Counted from the first letter of the stretch, positions 41,642 to 52,394 are shown. The stretch: DNA of 64,000 nt from Flavobacterium denitrificans DSM 15936 (GCF_000425445.1 NZ_AUDL01000004.1:717271-781270), one strand, 5' to 3'. Notes: generated by a model from the sequence alone, not told the origin. Translations and numbers: made by a program.

Positions 41642-44431
41642 ATGAGAATCTACTTGCTGATTATGTTGTTTTTCTGTGGCGTTTCTTTTGCGCAGAATAC
41701 AATTACTGGTTCTGTTACCGACAGTAACAAACAATCTATTCCTGGTGCTAATATTAATATAGTTGGAGGTACGTCTGGAACTTCGACTGATTTTGATGGC
41801 ACCTTTAAGTTGAATACTGCTTCTAAGCCGCCTTTTACGCTTAAGATATCGGCAGTAGGTTTTGAAACCAAAACAATTAGTGTTACATCTTTAAGTCAAA
41901 AAGTTGATGTAATATTGAAAGATGAGGAGAATAAATTGGATGAAATTGTAGTTTCGGCTTCCAGAACTCCTGAGAGAATTATCGAATCGCCAGTGACTGT
42001 TGAGCGAATGGGACTTCAGGAAATTAAGAATACTACCGCTCCCACGTTTTATGATGGTTTAGAAAATTTAAAAGAAGTACATTTTAATACTAGTAGTATT
42101 TCATTTAAATCAATTAATACACGTGGTTTTGCTACTGTGGCTAATACTCGTTTTATGCAGTTGGTTGATGGAATGGATAATTCATCGCCAGCATTGAATT
42201 TTGTTTTGGGTAACTTAATAGGTGTTTCAGATATTGATGTTGCAAGTGTTGAGCTTTTGCCTGGAGCATCTTCAGCGCTTTATGGAGCAAATGCTTTTAA
42301 TGGTATTATGTTCATGAGTAGTAAAAGCCCTTTTACAAATGAGGGAATAAGTGTTTACTATAAATATGGGCAAACATCTCAAGATGTAGCAGGGACTAAT
42401 GATTATAATGATTTCGGAATTAGAGCAGCTAAAGCCTTTACAGAGACTTTTGCTATGAAAGCTAATTTTACTTACATGGAAGCTACAGAATGGATTGCTG
42501 CGGATAAAAGAAGTATGACAGCCGGAGGTGATAGTCATGCAGTAAATCAGAATTATGATGGATTGAATATCTATGGTGACGAGGTTACTACTTTTATTCC
42601 AAATGTTGGGCAGGTAAGTAGAACTGGATATCGTGAGCAAGATTTGACAGATAATAAGGTTAAGAGTATGAAAGCGGATTTCAGTGCGCACTTTAAGCCT
42701 TGGAAAGATGATACTGAGTTTATTCTACAATATAAAATTGGTACAGGAAGTACGATTTATCAAGGAGCAAACAGATATGCTCTGAAGGATTTCTTGATGC
42801 AACAAGGTAAATTTGAGGTAAGAGGGAAAAACTTCTTTGGTAGAGTTTATTTTACAAGTGAAGATGCTGGAGATTCTTACGATATGCGATTTGCGGCATG
42901 GAACGTAAACAGAGCAGCAAAATCAGATCAAGAATGGTTTACTAATTATGCTACTGCTTACCAGTATTCTGGTGCTGTAATGGGGACAAATGCAAATGAG
43001 TCTGCTGCAATTGCAAGAAATTTTGCAGATTACAATATTCTTCCTCCTGCGCTTTCTTTTCTTCCAAAGCCGACTGGTTCTGCTAGATTTGAACCAGGTT
43101 CAGCTCAGTTCAACAACGCACTTGCTAAAGTAACTGCAAATCCTGATCTAACTCAAGGAGCGAAATTTATCGATCATTCAAAATTATATCATTCAGATGT
43201 GAATTATAATTTTAGAGATATGGTTAAATGGGCAGAAATTCAAGTCGGTGGTTCTTGGAGAAAATATGTTATGGATTCTGAAGGAACAATCTTTACGGAT
43301 TATGATGGTCCAATTGAGTATAAAGAATATGGAGCATATGCGCAATTGCAGAAAAAATGGATGGAAGACAGATTGAAATTCACAGGATCTTTGCGTTATG
43401 ACAAAAGCCAGAATTTTGACGGAAACATTTCGCCAAGAGTTTCGTTCACGTATGCTGCAGGTGAATCAAAAAGACACAATTTCAGATTGTCTTACCAAAC
43501 AGGTTTCCGTAACCCAACGACACAAGATCAATACATTGGTTTGGATTTAGGGCCATTTGCTTTAATTGGTTCAGCGCCTGAAAACTTAGATAGATTTCAG
43601 GAAACAATGCCTGTGAGTTTAGCGGGTCAAGCTATGGGAGCTCCAGCTACAGTAAATTTATCAGGTCAAAATGCTTATCATAATGCTTATACTGTAGCTT
43701 CTGTTCAGGCTTTTGCAGCATCTGCAAATCCAGCTGATCTTAAAGTTGCAGAAATAGGGTTAGTAAAGCCAGAGCAAGTTCAGGCTTTTGAGGTAGGATA
43801 TCGTTCTGTTGTTCAAAATGATTTATCAATCGATTTGAATGCGTATTATAATATTTATAATGATTTCATGAATACGGCGAGAGTAATTTCTCCATATTAT
43901 GGTACAGTAGGAACAAATCCTGCAGATCCAAATGTGCAAATGACGTATGCGGCATTGGCTTTTGGTGACAGAAGAGTATATCAAGTTTATACAAATACGA
44001 CTGCGCAAATTTCATCATTAGGTTTTGGAGTAGGTTTGTCTAAAAAAGTCTATAAAGATTTTGAAGTTGGTGTGAATTATAACTATGCGCAATTTGACTT
44101 CGATCAATCAGAAGATCCTAGTTTTGTGGCTGGATTTAATACACCAAAACATAGAATTAAAGCTTCTCTTGGAAATGCAAAAGTGGCTAAGAATTTAGGA
44201 TTTAATGTAAATGTGAGATGGAATACTGAGTATTTGTGGCAATCTTCTTTCGGAGACGGAATGATTCCAGAAAATACAGTTCTTGATGCGCAAGTTAATT
44301 ATGCTTTGCCAAAACTGAAATCAGTTATCAAAGTTGGGGCGACAAACCTATTTGGAAAAGATTATATTCAAGTAATTGGAGCTGGAGCAATTGGACAGAT
44401 GTGGTTTGCTTCTTGGACAATTAATCCATAA
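41642..44431 (+). CDS. TonB-dependent outer membrane receptor
   Basis: The 929 residues begin with a signal peptide (LLIMLFFCGVSFAQ). A carboxypeptidase-regulatory-like domain follows at ~20-95 (ITGSVTDSNKQSIPGANINI), with the TonB-box-like ENKLDEIVVSAS after it. The plug domain is at ~100-225 (INTRGFATVANTRFM, ELLPGASSALYGANAFNGI). The 22-strand barrel ends with an aromatic residue pattern (QMWFASWTINP). The ligand is unknown. Its partner downstream is an SGNH-hydrolase lipoprotein rather than a SusD, so this is not a standard polysaccharide system. Confidence 0.92.
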   Translation: MRIYLLIMLFFCGVSFAQNTITGSVTDSNKQSIPGANINIVGGTSGTSTDFDGTFKLNTASKPPFTLKISAVGFETKTISVTSLSQKVDVILKDEENKLDEIVVSASRTPERIIESPVTVERMGLQEIKNTTAPTFYDGLENLKEVHFNTSSISFKSINTRGFATVANTRFMQLVDGMDNSSPALNFVLGNLIGVSDIDVASVELLPGASSALYGANAFNGIMFMSSKSPFTNEGISVYYKYGQTSQDVAGTNDYNDFGIRAAKAFTETFAMKANFTYMEATEWIAADKRSMTAGGDSHAVNQNYDGLNIYGDEVTTFIPNVGQVSRTGYREQDLTDNKVKSMKADFSAHFKPWKDDTEFILQYKIGTGSTIYQGANRYALKDFLMQQGKFEVRGKNFFGRVYFTSEDAGDSYDMRFAAWNVNRAAKSDQEWFTNYATAYQYSGAVMGTNANESAAIARNFADYNILPPALSFLPKPTGSARFEPGSAQFNNALAKVTANPDLTQGAKFIDHSKLYHSDVNYNFRDMVKWAEIQVGGSWRKYVMDSEGTIFTDYDGPIEYKEYGAYAQLQKKWMEDRLKFTGSLRYDKSQNFDGNISPRVSFTYAAGESKRHNFRLSYQTGFRNPTTQDQYIGLDLGPFALIGSAPENLDRFQETMPVSLAGQAMGAPATVNLSGQNAYHNAYTVASVQAFAASANPADLKVAEIGLVKPEQVQAFEVGYRSVVQNDLSIDLNAYYNIYNDFMNTARVISPYYGTVGTNPADPNVQMTYAALAFGDRRVYQVYTNTTAQISSLGFGVGLSKKVYKDFEVGVNYNYAQFDFDQSEDPSFVAGFNTPKHRIKASLGNAKVAKNLGFNVNVRWNTEYLWQSSFGDGMIPENTVLDAQVNYALPKLKSVIKVGATNLFGKDYIQVIGAGAIGQMWFASWTINP

Positions 44432-44526
44432 TTAAAGAACTGAGTTTGATGAAGTGAGGTTTTCTTTCTGTTTTTTGGATGAAAAACGAAATAGAAAGAG
44501 GTATTAATTTTTAAATTTTAAACGAC

Positions 44527-45996
44527 ATGAAAAAAAATATAAAATTGCTTTTATTGGTTTCTTTAACCTTTATGGCGGCATGTAATAGCGATGACAGTGA
44601 TACACCAACAGAGGTTCCGGTAGTTCCTGGATCGGCAGTTTTTACAAAATATGTGGCACTTGGAGATTCTTTTGCTGCGGGCTATAGTGATAATGCGCTG
44701 TTTATAAAAGGACAAAGCAACGCGTATCCAAATATTTTGGCACAGCAATTTGCTGCGGCTGGAGGAGGAGAGTTTAAAACTCCACTAATGAACGATAATA
44801 TTGGAGGTTTGCTTTTAGGCGGGAATGTTATTGCAGGTACACGTATGTATTTCAATGGTCAGGCTCCGGTCAATGTTACAGGAAAACCTACAACCGAGGT
44901 TACGACACATCTTACTGGTTCGTTTAATAATATGGGGGTGCCAGGAGCAAAAAGCTATCATTTGGTTGCGCCGGGTTATGGAAATACTGCCGGAGTTGCT
45001 TCAGGTTTAGCTAATCCTTATTTTGCCAGATTCTCAAGTGCGCCTTCTACAACAGTTTTAGCTGATGCAGTGGCACAAAATCCAACTTTCTTTTCTTTGT
45101 TTATTGGAGGAAATGATGTCTTGACTTATGCGACTTCTGGAGGAGTTGGAAAAGATCAAACAGGAAACATGGACCCTTCTACTTATGGAAGCAATGATAT
45201 TACAGATCCAACAGTTTTTAAAACGATCTATACAAATTTGGTTACAGCCTTGACGTCAAAAGGAGCCAAAGGAGTTGTGGCAAATTTGCCGTATATTACA
45301 AGTTTGCCATATTTTACAACAGTTCCTTATAACCCAGCGCCACTTACTGCGGCTTTGGCTACACAGTTGAATGCTGGGTATGCAGCTTATAATGGAGGAT
45401 TGCAGCAAATGGTGACAAATAAATTATTGAGTGCTGATGAAGCGGCAAAAAGAACAATCAATTTCAAAGCAGGGAATAATGCTGTTGTTGTGGTTGATAG
45501 TTATTTGACTAATCTTTCAGCTTATGGTCTTCCTTCGTACAGACAGGCTACAAAAGATGATTTAGTTGTGTTGTCAGCAAGAACATTTATTGGTACAACA
45601 GTAGGAGGTGATCCAACAAAGGTAAATGGGCTTTCTGTGCCATTGGCTGATAATTGGGTTTTGACAAAAGATGAAGTGGCTGAAGTCAAAAAAGCGACAG
45701 ATGCTTATAATGTGGCGATTCAAGCTATAGCAACAGAAAAAGGTCTGGCGTTTGTAGATACAAAAGTTACGTTGACGCAATTGTCAAATGGCGGAATCCG
45801 ATTTGGGAATTATGTAATGTCATCTACTTATGTTACTGGAGGAGCTTTTTCTTTAGATGGTGTCCATCCAAGTGCAAGAGGTTATGGTTTGATAGCTAAT
45901 ATTTTCATAGATGCAATCAATGCTAAATATGGTTCTACATTGCGTCATGTTGATTTGGCTTTATATCCAATTCAATATCCGCAAACAATTCAATAA
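44527..45996 (+). CDS. SGNH/GDSL-hydrolase lipoprotein
   Basis: The 489-residue protein has a lipoprotein signal with Cys19 (LTFMAACNSDD). The GDSL block I is KYVALGDSFAAGYSD, with nucleophile Ser48. Block III is SLFIGGNDVLTYA and block V is SLDGVHPSARGYGLIA, which supplies the Asp-His pair. Hydrolases of this kind are lipases or acyl esterases. It lies 95 nt after the TonB receptor, suggesting a coupled system that binds and hydrolyses a lipid-like or acylated ligand. The terminator at 46018 follows. Confidence 0.9.
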   Translation: MKKNIKLLLLVSLTFMAACNSDDSDTPTEVPVVPGSAVFTKYVALGDSFAAGYSDNALFIKGQSNAYPNILAQQFAAAGGGEFKTPLMNDNIGGLLLGGNVIAGTRMYFNGQAPVNVTGKPTTEVTTHLTGSFNNMGVPGAKSYHLVAPGYGNTAGVASGLANPYFARFSSAPSTTVLADAVAQNPTFFSLFIGGNDVLTYATSGGVGKDQTGNMDPSTYGSNDITDPTVFKTIYTNLVTALTSKGAKGVVANLPYITSLPYFTTVPYNPAPLTAALATQLNAGYAAYNGGLQQMVTNKLLSADEAAKRTINFKAGNNAVVVVDSYLTNLSAYGLPSYRQATKDDLVVLSARTFIGTTVGGDPTKVNGLSVPLADNWVLTKDEVAEVKKATDAYNVAIQAIATEKGLAFVDTKVTLTQLSNGGIRFGNYVMSSTYVTGGAFSLDGVHPSARGYGLIANIFIDAINAKYGSTLRHVDLALYPIQYPQTIQ

Positions 45997-46017
45997 TGCC
46001 AATTTTTTTTAGTAAAG

Positions 46018-46051
46018 AGCCACTCGTTTTTTTAAATGCAGTGGCTTTTTT
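46018..46051 (+). terminator. Terminator after the SGNH gene
   Basis: AGCCACT (46018-46024) pairs with AGTGGCT (46040-46046), with a 15-nt loop and a T-run. Confidence 0.75.
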
Positions 46052-46138
46052 TGTGGTGCTAAAATTTGCTGTTTTAGTTATTTGAGGCCCAAGTTTTAGG
46101 AATCAAACAAAATGATGGTATTTTTTATGAAAAAAAAA

Positions 46139-46168
46139 TTGATTTTATATTTTAAAAAATTATCTTTG
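46139..46168 (+). promoter_or_regulatory. atpD promoter
   Basis: TTG (46139-46141), 19 nt and TATCTTTG (46161-46168) match the Bacteroidetes consensus exactly. The predicted start near 46175 leaves a ~55-nt leader before atpD. Confidence 0.8.
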
Positions 46169-46226
46169 CGCTCTGAAAAAAGAGGTATTTTCGATAAACC
46201 TAAATAGCTATTTAATAAATACATAA

Positions 46227-47741
<1,515 letters not shown>

Positions 47742-47743
47742 TT

Positions 47744-47812
47744 TGGTTGTTAGTTGTTAGTTGTCAGTTGTTAGAAAGCAACGACCAACGACCAACCATC
47801 AACTATAAACTA
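47744..47812. repeat. Heptamer tandem repeat and complementary tract between atpD and atpC
   Basis: From 47744 the sequence repeats about four copies of a 7-nt unit of the GTTGTTA type. After a short AGAAAGCA linker, a degenerate complement follows from about 47780 (CAACGACCAACGACCAACC). The two tracts could pair into a long imperfect hairpin between the stop of atpD and the atpC start. Confidence 0.8.
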
Positions 47813-47819
47813 AAAAAAT

Positions 47820-48101
47820 ATGATTTTAGATATAGTATCACCAGAGGCAAAATTATTTTCAGGAGAAGTAACTTCAGTTACGGTTCCTGGAGTTGATGGA
47901 AGCTTTCAAATTTTGAATAATCACGCTCCTATTGTTTCTATTCTAGAAAAAGGAACTGTAAAAATTGCAGCGCCTAGCTTTAATTTTTCTAAAGAGGTAG
48001 CAGATAAATTTACGAGAGTTAATGATCAAACCTATACATTAGAGATTACATCAGGTACAATCGAAATGAAAGACAATAAAGTAATTGTTTTAGTTGACTA
48101 A
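47820..48101 (+). CDS. atpC: ATP synthase F1 subunit epsilon (short form)
   Basis: The 93 residues cover only the N-terminal beta-sandwich: MILDIVSPEAKLFSGEVTSV, then GSFQILNNHAPIVSIL, and ending in IEMKDNKVIVLVD. The C-terminal helical hairpin that inhibits ATP hydrolysis in E. coli (~139 residues) is missing. Short forms are common in Bacteroidetes, so this is not a truncation. It follows atpD by 78 nt. Confidence 0.93.
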   Translation: MILDIVSPEAKLFSGEVTSVTVPGVDGSFQILNNHAPIVSILEKGTVKIAAPSFNFSKEVADKFTRVNDQTYTLEITSGTIEMKDNKVIVLVD

Positions 48102-48120
48102 GACAATTTCAAAATAAGTT

Positions 48121-48155
48121 AAAAAGCCATTCGACGCGTCGAATGGCTTTTTTTA
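48121..48155 (+). terminator. Perfect palindromic terminator after atpC
   Basis: AAAAAGCCATTCGACG (48121-48136) and CGTCGAATGGCTTTTT (48137-48152) form a 32-bp perfect palindrome, followed by T residues. Confidence 0.92.
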
Positions 48156-48289
48156 TTTTTTACTTTTGAAGCATTAAAATCTCGTTATAAAATATTGATT
48201 TTGTTGTAAAAGCTCAGTAAGCTTTTGCGGTTTCGTTTTGTCAAGTGACAAAGCGCAATTATTTATGTCAAATTTTATATAGTAGATAA

Positions 48290-48928
48290 ATGAAAAATAT
48301 ATCAAAAGTCGCTATTCTTGGCGGTGCAGGAAGAACTGGAGTGTATCTTATAAACCAGTTATTAGAAAAAGGATTTAATGTAAAGGCATTAGTTAGAAAT
48401 CCTGATCCATTCACAATTCAAAATTCACGTTTAGAAATCATCAAAGGGGATGCTGTTGATGAGAAAATCATTTGGTCATTGTTAGAAGATTGCCAAGCTG
48501 TGATTAGTACTGTTGGCCAGAGACCTGGTGAAACTATGGTTGCGAGTCAATCGGCAAAAAATATTCTTAAAGTCATGGGAGAATTTGGTATTGAGCGATA
48601 TCTTTTATTGGCGGGAATCAATATTGATACTCCGTTTGATGGAAAGAGCCCAAAAACAATTTTGGCAACAGATTGGATGAAAACTAATTTTCCTGAAATT
48701 CAAAAAGATCGACAGCTTGCTTATGATATTTTAACGGCAAGTACTGTTCAATGGACTATGGTTAGAGTGCCATTAATTGAGTTCACAGATCGAAAAACTA
48801 AAATTATCGCGGATTTAAAGGATTGTGTTGGAGATAAAATCAGTGCTTCAAATATTGCAGCGTTTATGATCGAGGAAATGATCCAGAATGAATTTTGCAG
48901 AGAGTCACCTTTTATAAGTGCTGTTTAA
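48290..48928 (+). CDS. NAD(P)-binding Rossmann protein (NmrA-like/atypical SDR)
   Basis: The 212 residues start with VAILGGAGRTGVYLINQLLE, the GxxGxxG dinucleotide motif of atypical SDR proteins. VKALVRNPDPF and IIKGDAVDEKIIWSLLEDC, the usual second segments, follow. The catalytic Tyr-Lys pair is not evident, as in NmrA-type sensors. The substrate is unknown. It is a monocistronic unit ending at a 9-bp hairpin. Confidence 0.85.
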   Translation: MKNISKVAILGGAGRTGVYLINQLLEKGFNVKALVRNPDPFTIQNSRLEIIKGDAVDEKIIWSLLEDCQAVISTVGQRPGETMVASQSAKNILKVMGEFGIERYLLLAGINIDTPFDGKSPKTILATDWMKTNFPEIQKDRQLAYDILTASTVQWTMVRVPLIEFTDRKTKIIADLKDCVGDKISASNIAAFMIEEMIQNEFCRESPFISAV

Positions 48929-48942
48929 ATACAATCAAATTG

Positions 48943-48972
48943 ACGGCAGGTAATAGCAAACCTGCCGTTTAT
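48943..48972 (+). terminator. Hairpin terminator before bioF
   Basis: ACGGCAGGT (48943-48951) pairs with ACCTGCCGT (48960-48968), with an 8-nt loop and TTTA tail. Confidence 0.7.
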
Positions 48973-48993
48973 TTATTTTAATTTTCAATTTCA

Positions 48994-49001
48994 TAACTTT
49001 G
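48994..49001 (+). promoter_or_regulatory. Candidate near-leaderless bioF -7 element
   Basis: TAACTTTG matches TAnnTTTG and ends five bases before the bioF ATG at 49007. A transcript from here would be nearly leaderless. No -33 TTG is seen at the right distance. Confidence 0.45.
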
Positions 49002-49006
49002 CTTTT

Positions 49007-50143
49007 ATGAAATTACCTGAAAATCTTATTCAAAAGCTTGAAAGTCGAAAGCAAAATAATTCGTTGAGAAAATTGCCAAGTTTTAATAATCTTGTCGATT
49101 TTTCTTCCAACGATTACATTGGTTTTTCGAAATCGGAATCTATTTTTAAGCAGTCTCATCATTATTTAATCGAAAATGAGATTATTCAAAATGGCGCGAC
49201 CGGTTCAAGATTGATTTCGGGAAATCATTCTTTATATCAAATAGCAGAATCTTTTATAGCGCAATTTCAAGAAGCTGAATCGGCTTTAATTTTTAATTCG
49301 GGTTACGATGCCAATGCGGGTTTTTTTAGCGCCGTACCGCAACGAAATGATGTTATTTTGTATGATGAATTAAGTCATGCTTCAATTCGCGACGGAATCG
49401 TGATGTCGAACGCAAAATCATACAAATTCAATCACAATGATTTTGGAGATCTGGAACGTCTAATTTTAAAATTTCCGGATACCAACATTTATGTCGTTAC
49501 AGAAACTGTTTTTTCAATGGATGGCGATAGTCCGAATTTGGAAGAATTGGTACAGTTGACTGAAAAATACAATTGTTATTTAGTAGTTGATGAGGCGCAT
49601 ACTTTGGGTGTTTTTGGAGAAAAAGGTCAAGGACTTACACAGGATCTTCAATTGCATAATAGAATTTTTGCCCGAATTATGACTTTTGGAAAAGGCTTGG
49701 GCTGTCATGGTGCAGTTGTTCTGGGAAGTCCTGAACTTAAAGAATATTTGGTCAACTTCGCGCGAAGTTTTATTTATACAACTGGATTGTCTCCACATTC
49801 TGTTGCAACAATTTTGGTTGCTTATCAGCATTTAGAAGTTGAAAAAGAATCGATTGACCAGCTACGTCAAAATATTGTATTCTTCAATCAGCAGAAAAAT
49901 TTATTAGGCTTAAAACCAATGTTTGTCCGAAGTAAATCTGCCATTCAATCTGCTATTATTCCTGGAAATGAAAATGTAAAACGCATTGCCCAACAACTTC
50001 AAGACAAAGGTTTTGATGTAAAAGCGATTTTATCTCCAACAGTTCCTGAGGGTCAGGAACGACTTCGTTTTTGTATTCATAGTTGTAATACGCAAGAAGA
50101 AATCAGTCAGATTTTAGAATTGTTAGGAAATTTCGTATTTTAG
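49007..50143 (+). CDS. bioF: 8-amino-7-oxononanoate synthase
   Basis: This 378-residue PLP enzyme of biotin synthesis condenses pimeloyl-ACP or pimeloyl-CoA with alanine. Visible features are VDFSSNDYIGFSKS at the N-terminus, NGATGSRLISGNH, and the PLP-binding DEAHTLGVFGEKGQG followed by MTFGKGLGCHGAVVLG, with the Schiff-base lysine. The AONS/KBL fold is clear and other acyl-CoA:alanine-type enzymes are less likely given bioD and bioA nearby. The biotin genes are not contiguous: seven kilobases hold the set with unrelated genes inside. Confidence 0.93.
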   Translation: MKLPENLIQKLESRKQNNSLRKLPSFNNLVDFSSNDYIGFSKSESIFKQSHHYLIENEIIQNGATGSRLISGNHSLYQIAESFIAQFQEAESALIFNSGYDANAGFFSAVPQRNDVILYDELSHASIRDGIVMSNAKSYKFNHNDFGDLERLILKFPDTNIYVVTETVFSMDGDSPNLEELVQLTEKYNCYLVVDEAHTLGVFGEKGQGLTQDLQLHNRIFARIMTFGKGLGCHGAVVLGSPELKEYLVNFARSFIYTTGLSPHSVATILVAYQHLEVEKESIDQLRQNIVFFNQQKNLLGLKPMFVRSKSAIQSAIIPGNENVKRIAQQLQDKGFDVKAILSPTVPEGQERLRFCIHSCNTQEEISQILELLGNFVF

Positions 50144-50178
50144 CCCGCCGATGAAACGGATTTAGCGGGTTTGCACGG

Positions 50179-50586
50179 ATGTTTATGAATGATTTACTCC
50201 ATAAAGAAATAACTAAATCAATATTAAAGATATTTTATGATGTTTATAACCAGCTTGGTTATGGATTTTTGGAAAAAGTATATCAAAACGCAATGTATTT
50301 CGAACTGAAATCACAAGGATATAAAGTTGAAGCTCAAAAGCAAATCAAGGTTTACTTTAAAAATCAATTAGTGGGAGAATTTTATACCGACTTATTAGTT
50401 GAAGATTCTGTCATTCTTGAACTCAAAGCCTGCGAATGTATATCAAGTTCGCATATTGCCCAATTAATGAATTATCTAAAATCAACCCAAATTCAAGTTG
50501 GGTTATTGTTGAATTTTGGAGAAACGCCAGAATTTAAGCGCATTATCTATACAAATAATAGAAAACAAAGTATGAATAATCTGTGA
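50179..50586 (+). CDS. GxxExxY family protein
   Basis: This 135-residue protein of the GxxExxY family has the motif GFLEKVYQNAM at about residues 32-42. A PD-(D/E)XK-like core follows (FYTDLLVEDSVILELKACE), which includes the acidic and lysine residues expected for that nuclease fold. Flavobacteria carry many copies, often near repeats, and the function is unknown. It begins 35 nt after bioF in repeat-like text (AAACGGATTTAGCGGG). The start could also be the second ATG at 50185. Confidence 0.85.
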   Translation: MFMNDLLHKEITKSILKIFYDVYNQLGYGFLEKVYQNAMYFELKSQGYKVEAQKQIKVYFKNQLVGEFYTDLLVEDSVILELKACECISSSHIAQLMNYLKSTQIQVGLLLNFGETPEFKRIIYTNNRKQSMNNL

Positions 50587-50734
50587 CAATCTGTTGGATC
50601 AGTTCGATCTGTGGGCTTTTTTTTCTTCTCTAAAGTACTGTATTTCCTCACTTTTAAAAAAAAGCTGAAATTTTTTTGTAACGTTTTGATTGTTTGGTCA
50701 CTTACGAGTCGTAATCAAATAAATCAAAATAATT

Positions 50735-50932
50735 ATGAAAACCTCATCAACTTCTGCTAGTGAAAAAAAATATGCTATCTTATTTATCTTTTTAACCTCT
50801 ATGGGGCTTGGATATGTTTTAGCAAAACAATTTATTTTTGATAAACCAGACAATGGTGCTCTCATACCAATGATCTGTTTATTTGTTGTATCGGTTGCTT
50901 CTTGGCTTCGAAAAAAATACAGTAAAAAATAA
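50735..50932 (+). CDS. Small membrane protein
   Basis: The 65-residue protein has a Ser/Thr-rich start, one helix (YAILFIFLTSMGLGYVLAKQF) and a second (LIPMICLFVVSVASWL) ending in basic residues. I do not recognise the family. It heads the group with the TraB-like, sigma-factor and membrane genes. The palindromic sequence TTACGAGTCGTAA lies 20 nt upstream. Confidence 0.65.
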   Translation: MKTSSTSASEKKYAILFIFLTSMGLGYVLAKQFIFDKPDNGALIPMICLFVVSVASWLRKKYSKK

Positions 50933-50937
50933 CAAGA

Positions 50938-51018
50938 TTTCAATCATCAATCAAATCATCATTAGTCAATCAAACAATTAATCAAATCAATCATCAATCA
51001 ATTTTAATCAATCAAAAT
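50938..51018. repeat. AATC-rich low-complexity tract
   Basis: The gap before the TraB-like start is nearly all variants of AATCATCAATCA and CAATCAA, with about a dozen ATCA/ATCAA units. The tract ends one base before the ATG. Slippage here could alter spacing to the start. Confidence 0.8.
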
Positions 51019-51019
51019 C

Positions 51020-51883
51020 ATGAAAAATTTAATCACATCAGTAATAGCATTAATCGCACTTGTTTTTAGTTCATCTGCGCAAGCACAAACAAAAACGCCA
51101 AAACTTGAAAATTCACTTTTATGGGAAGTTTCAGGAAATGGGTTATCGAAACCTTCTTATTTATACGGAACGGTTCATATGATTTGCAAGCCAGATTACT
51201 TTTTTTCTGAAAAAACAAAAAAAGCATTTGAAGCGTCGAGCAAATTAGTTTTAGAAATTAATTTTGCAGATCCGGCTGAAATGTCAAACATGCAAAAAAT
51301 GGCAATGGGGAAAGAGCCTTTAAGTAAATTATTAAATCCAGAGCAATTGTCTAAATTAGACGGAATTTTGAAAAAGACGGCTGGAATGACAGTTCAACAA
51401 GTTGATAATTTTAGCTTAATGACTGTAATGAGCCTGATTTCGATGAAAAGTTTCGGCTGTACAGATATAAAGCTATACGAAATGGAGTTGATCGAATTGG
51501 CTAAAAAAAGAAATATTGCTATTGACGGATTAGAAACGGTAAAGTCTCAGCTAGAAATTTTTGGGAATGCCTATTCGAATGATGAAATGCTTACTATGTT
51601 TGAAGAATCAAGTCAAGCAGAAACAACTAAATTAGTTGAGGCATACAAAGCAGAAAATATTGGTAATTTATTTGATCAAGTGACAGATGAAAAAATTACA
51701 AGTGAGAAAACAAAAAAGATGATTCTGGATAACAGAAACTCGAATTGGATAAAAGAGATGCCGCAAATGATGAAAAACGAAAGTGTGTTTTTTGCAGTTG
51801 GTTCAGCGCATTTGGGAGGAGAATTTGGAGTGATTAATTTATTAAGAAAAGCAGGATATATTGTAAAACCAATAATGAACTAA
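51020..51883 (+). CDS. TraB/GumN family protein
   Basis: The 287 residues have a signal peptide (ALIALVFSSSAQAQ), so this is a secreted or periplasmic member. The family motifs are SKPSYLYGTVHMICKPDYFF at the N-terminus and FAVGSAHLGGEFGVINLL near the C-terminus, with the conserved Gly and His residues. TraB/GumN/TIKI-type proteins have been described as metal-dependent proteases in animals, but bacterial roles are unclear. It is followed after seven bases by a sigma-factor gene. Confidence 0.88.
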   Translation: MKNLITSVIALIALVFSSSAQAQTKTPKLENSLLWEVSGNGLSKPSYLYGTVHMICKPDYFFSEKTKKAFEASSKLVLEINFADPAEMSNMQKMAMGKEPLSKLLNPEQLSKLDGILKKTAGMTVQQVDNFSLMTVMSLISMKSFGCTDIKLYEMELIELAKKRNIAIDGLETVKSQLEIFGNAYSNDEMLTMFEESSQAETTKLVEAYKAENIGNLFDQVTDEKITSEKTKKMILDNRNSNWIKEMPQMMKNESVFFAVGSAHLGGEFGVINLLRKAGYIVKPIMN

Positions 51884-51890
51884 AACTATT

Positions 51891-52394
51891 TTGAAAGAGA
51901 AAGAACAAGAGTTTTTAAATCGGATAGAAAGTCATAAAGGAATTTTGTATAAGGTCTCTAAAATGTACATGGACAATTATGACGATCAGCAGGATTTGTT
52001 TCAAGAAATCGTCTGTCAGCTTTGGAAATCGTACGAGACTTTTAGAAATGAAAGCCAGTTTTCGACTTGGATGTATCGAGTAGCAGTAAATACCGCAATC
52101 GTCTTCCTTAGAAAAGAAAAGCGAAAGGTAGACAAATACGAAATTGCTTCAGAGAATATTAAAGATGATGAAGGCGATTCGCATATAAAAGAAAGCCAGC
52201 TGGATCATTTTTATAAAGCAGTTCAGAAATTGGAAAAAATCGACAAGGCCATTATTTTTTATCAGTTGGAAGGCTTTTCTCATAAAGAAATTGGCGAAAA
52301 TCTAGGAATTTCAGAAGGAAATGCCAGAGTGAAACTAAACAGAGCCAAAGAAAAATTAAAAGAAATAATTAAAAATCAAGGATATGGATTTTAA
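51891..52394 (+). CDS. ECF-type RNA polymerase sigma factor
   Basis: This 167-residue sigma-70 family member has only regions 2 and 4, as in ECF factors. Region 2 includes DDQQDLFQEIVCQLWKSYET and FSTWMYRVAVNTAI. Region 4 holds the helix-turn-helix FSHKEIGENLGISEGNARVK. The start is TTG at 51891, seven bases after the TraB stop. An internal ATG would cut into region 2. It overlaps the next gene by 11 bases, which is where an anti-sigma factor would be expected. Confidence 0.9.
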   Translation: MKEKEQEFLNRIESHKGILYKVSKMYMDNYDDQQDLFQEIVCQLWKSYETFRNESQFSTWMYRVAVNTAIVFLRKEKRKVDKYEIASENIKDDEGDSHIKESQLDHFYKAVQKLEKIDKAIIFYQLEGFSHKEIGENLGISEGNARVKLNRAKEKLKEIIKNQGYGF

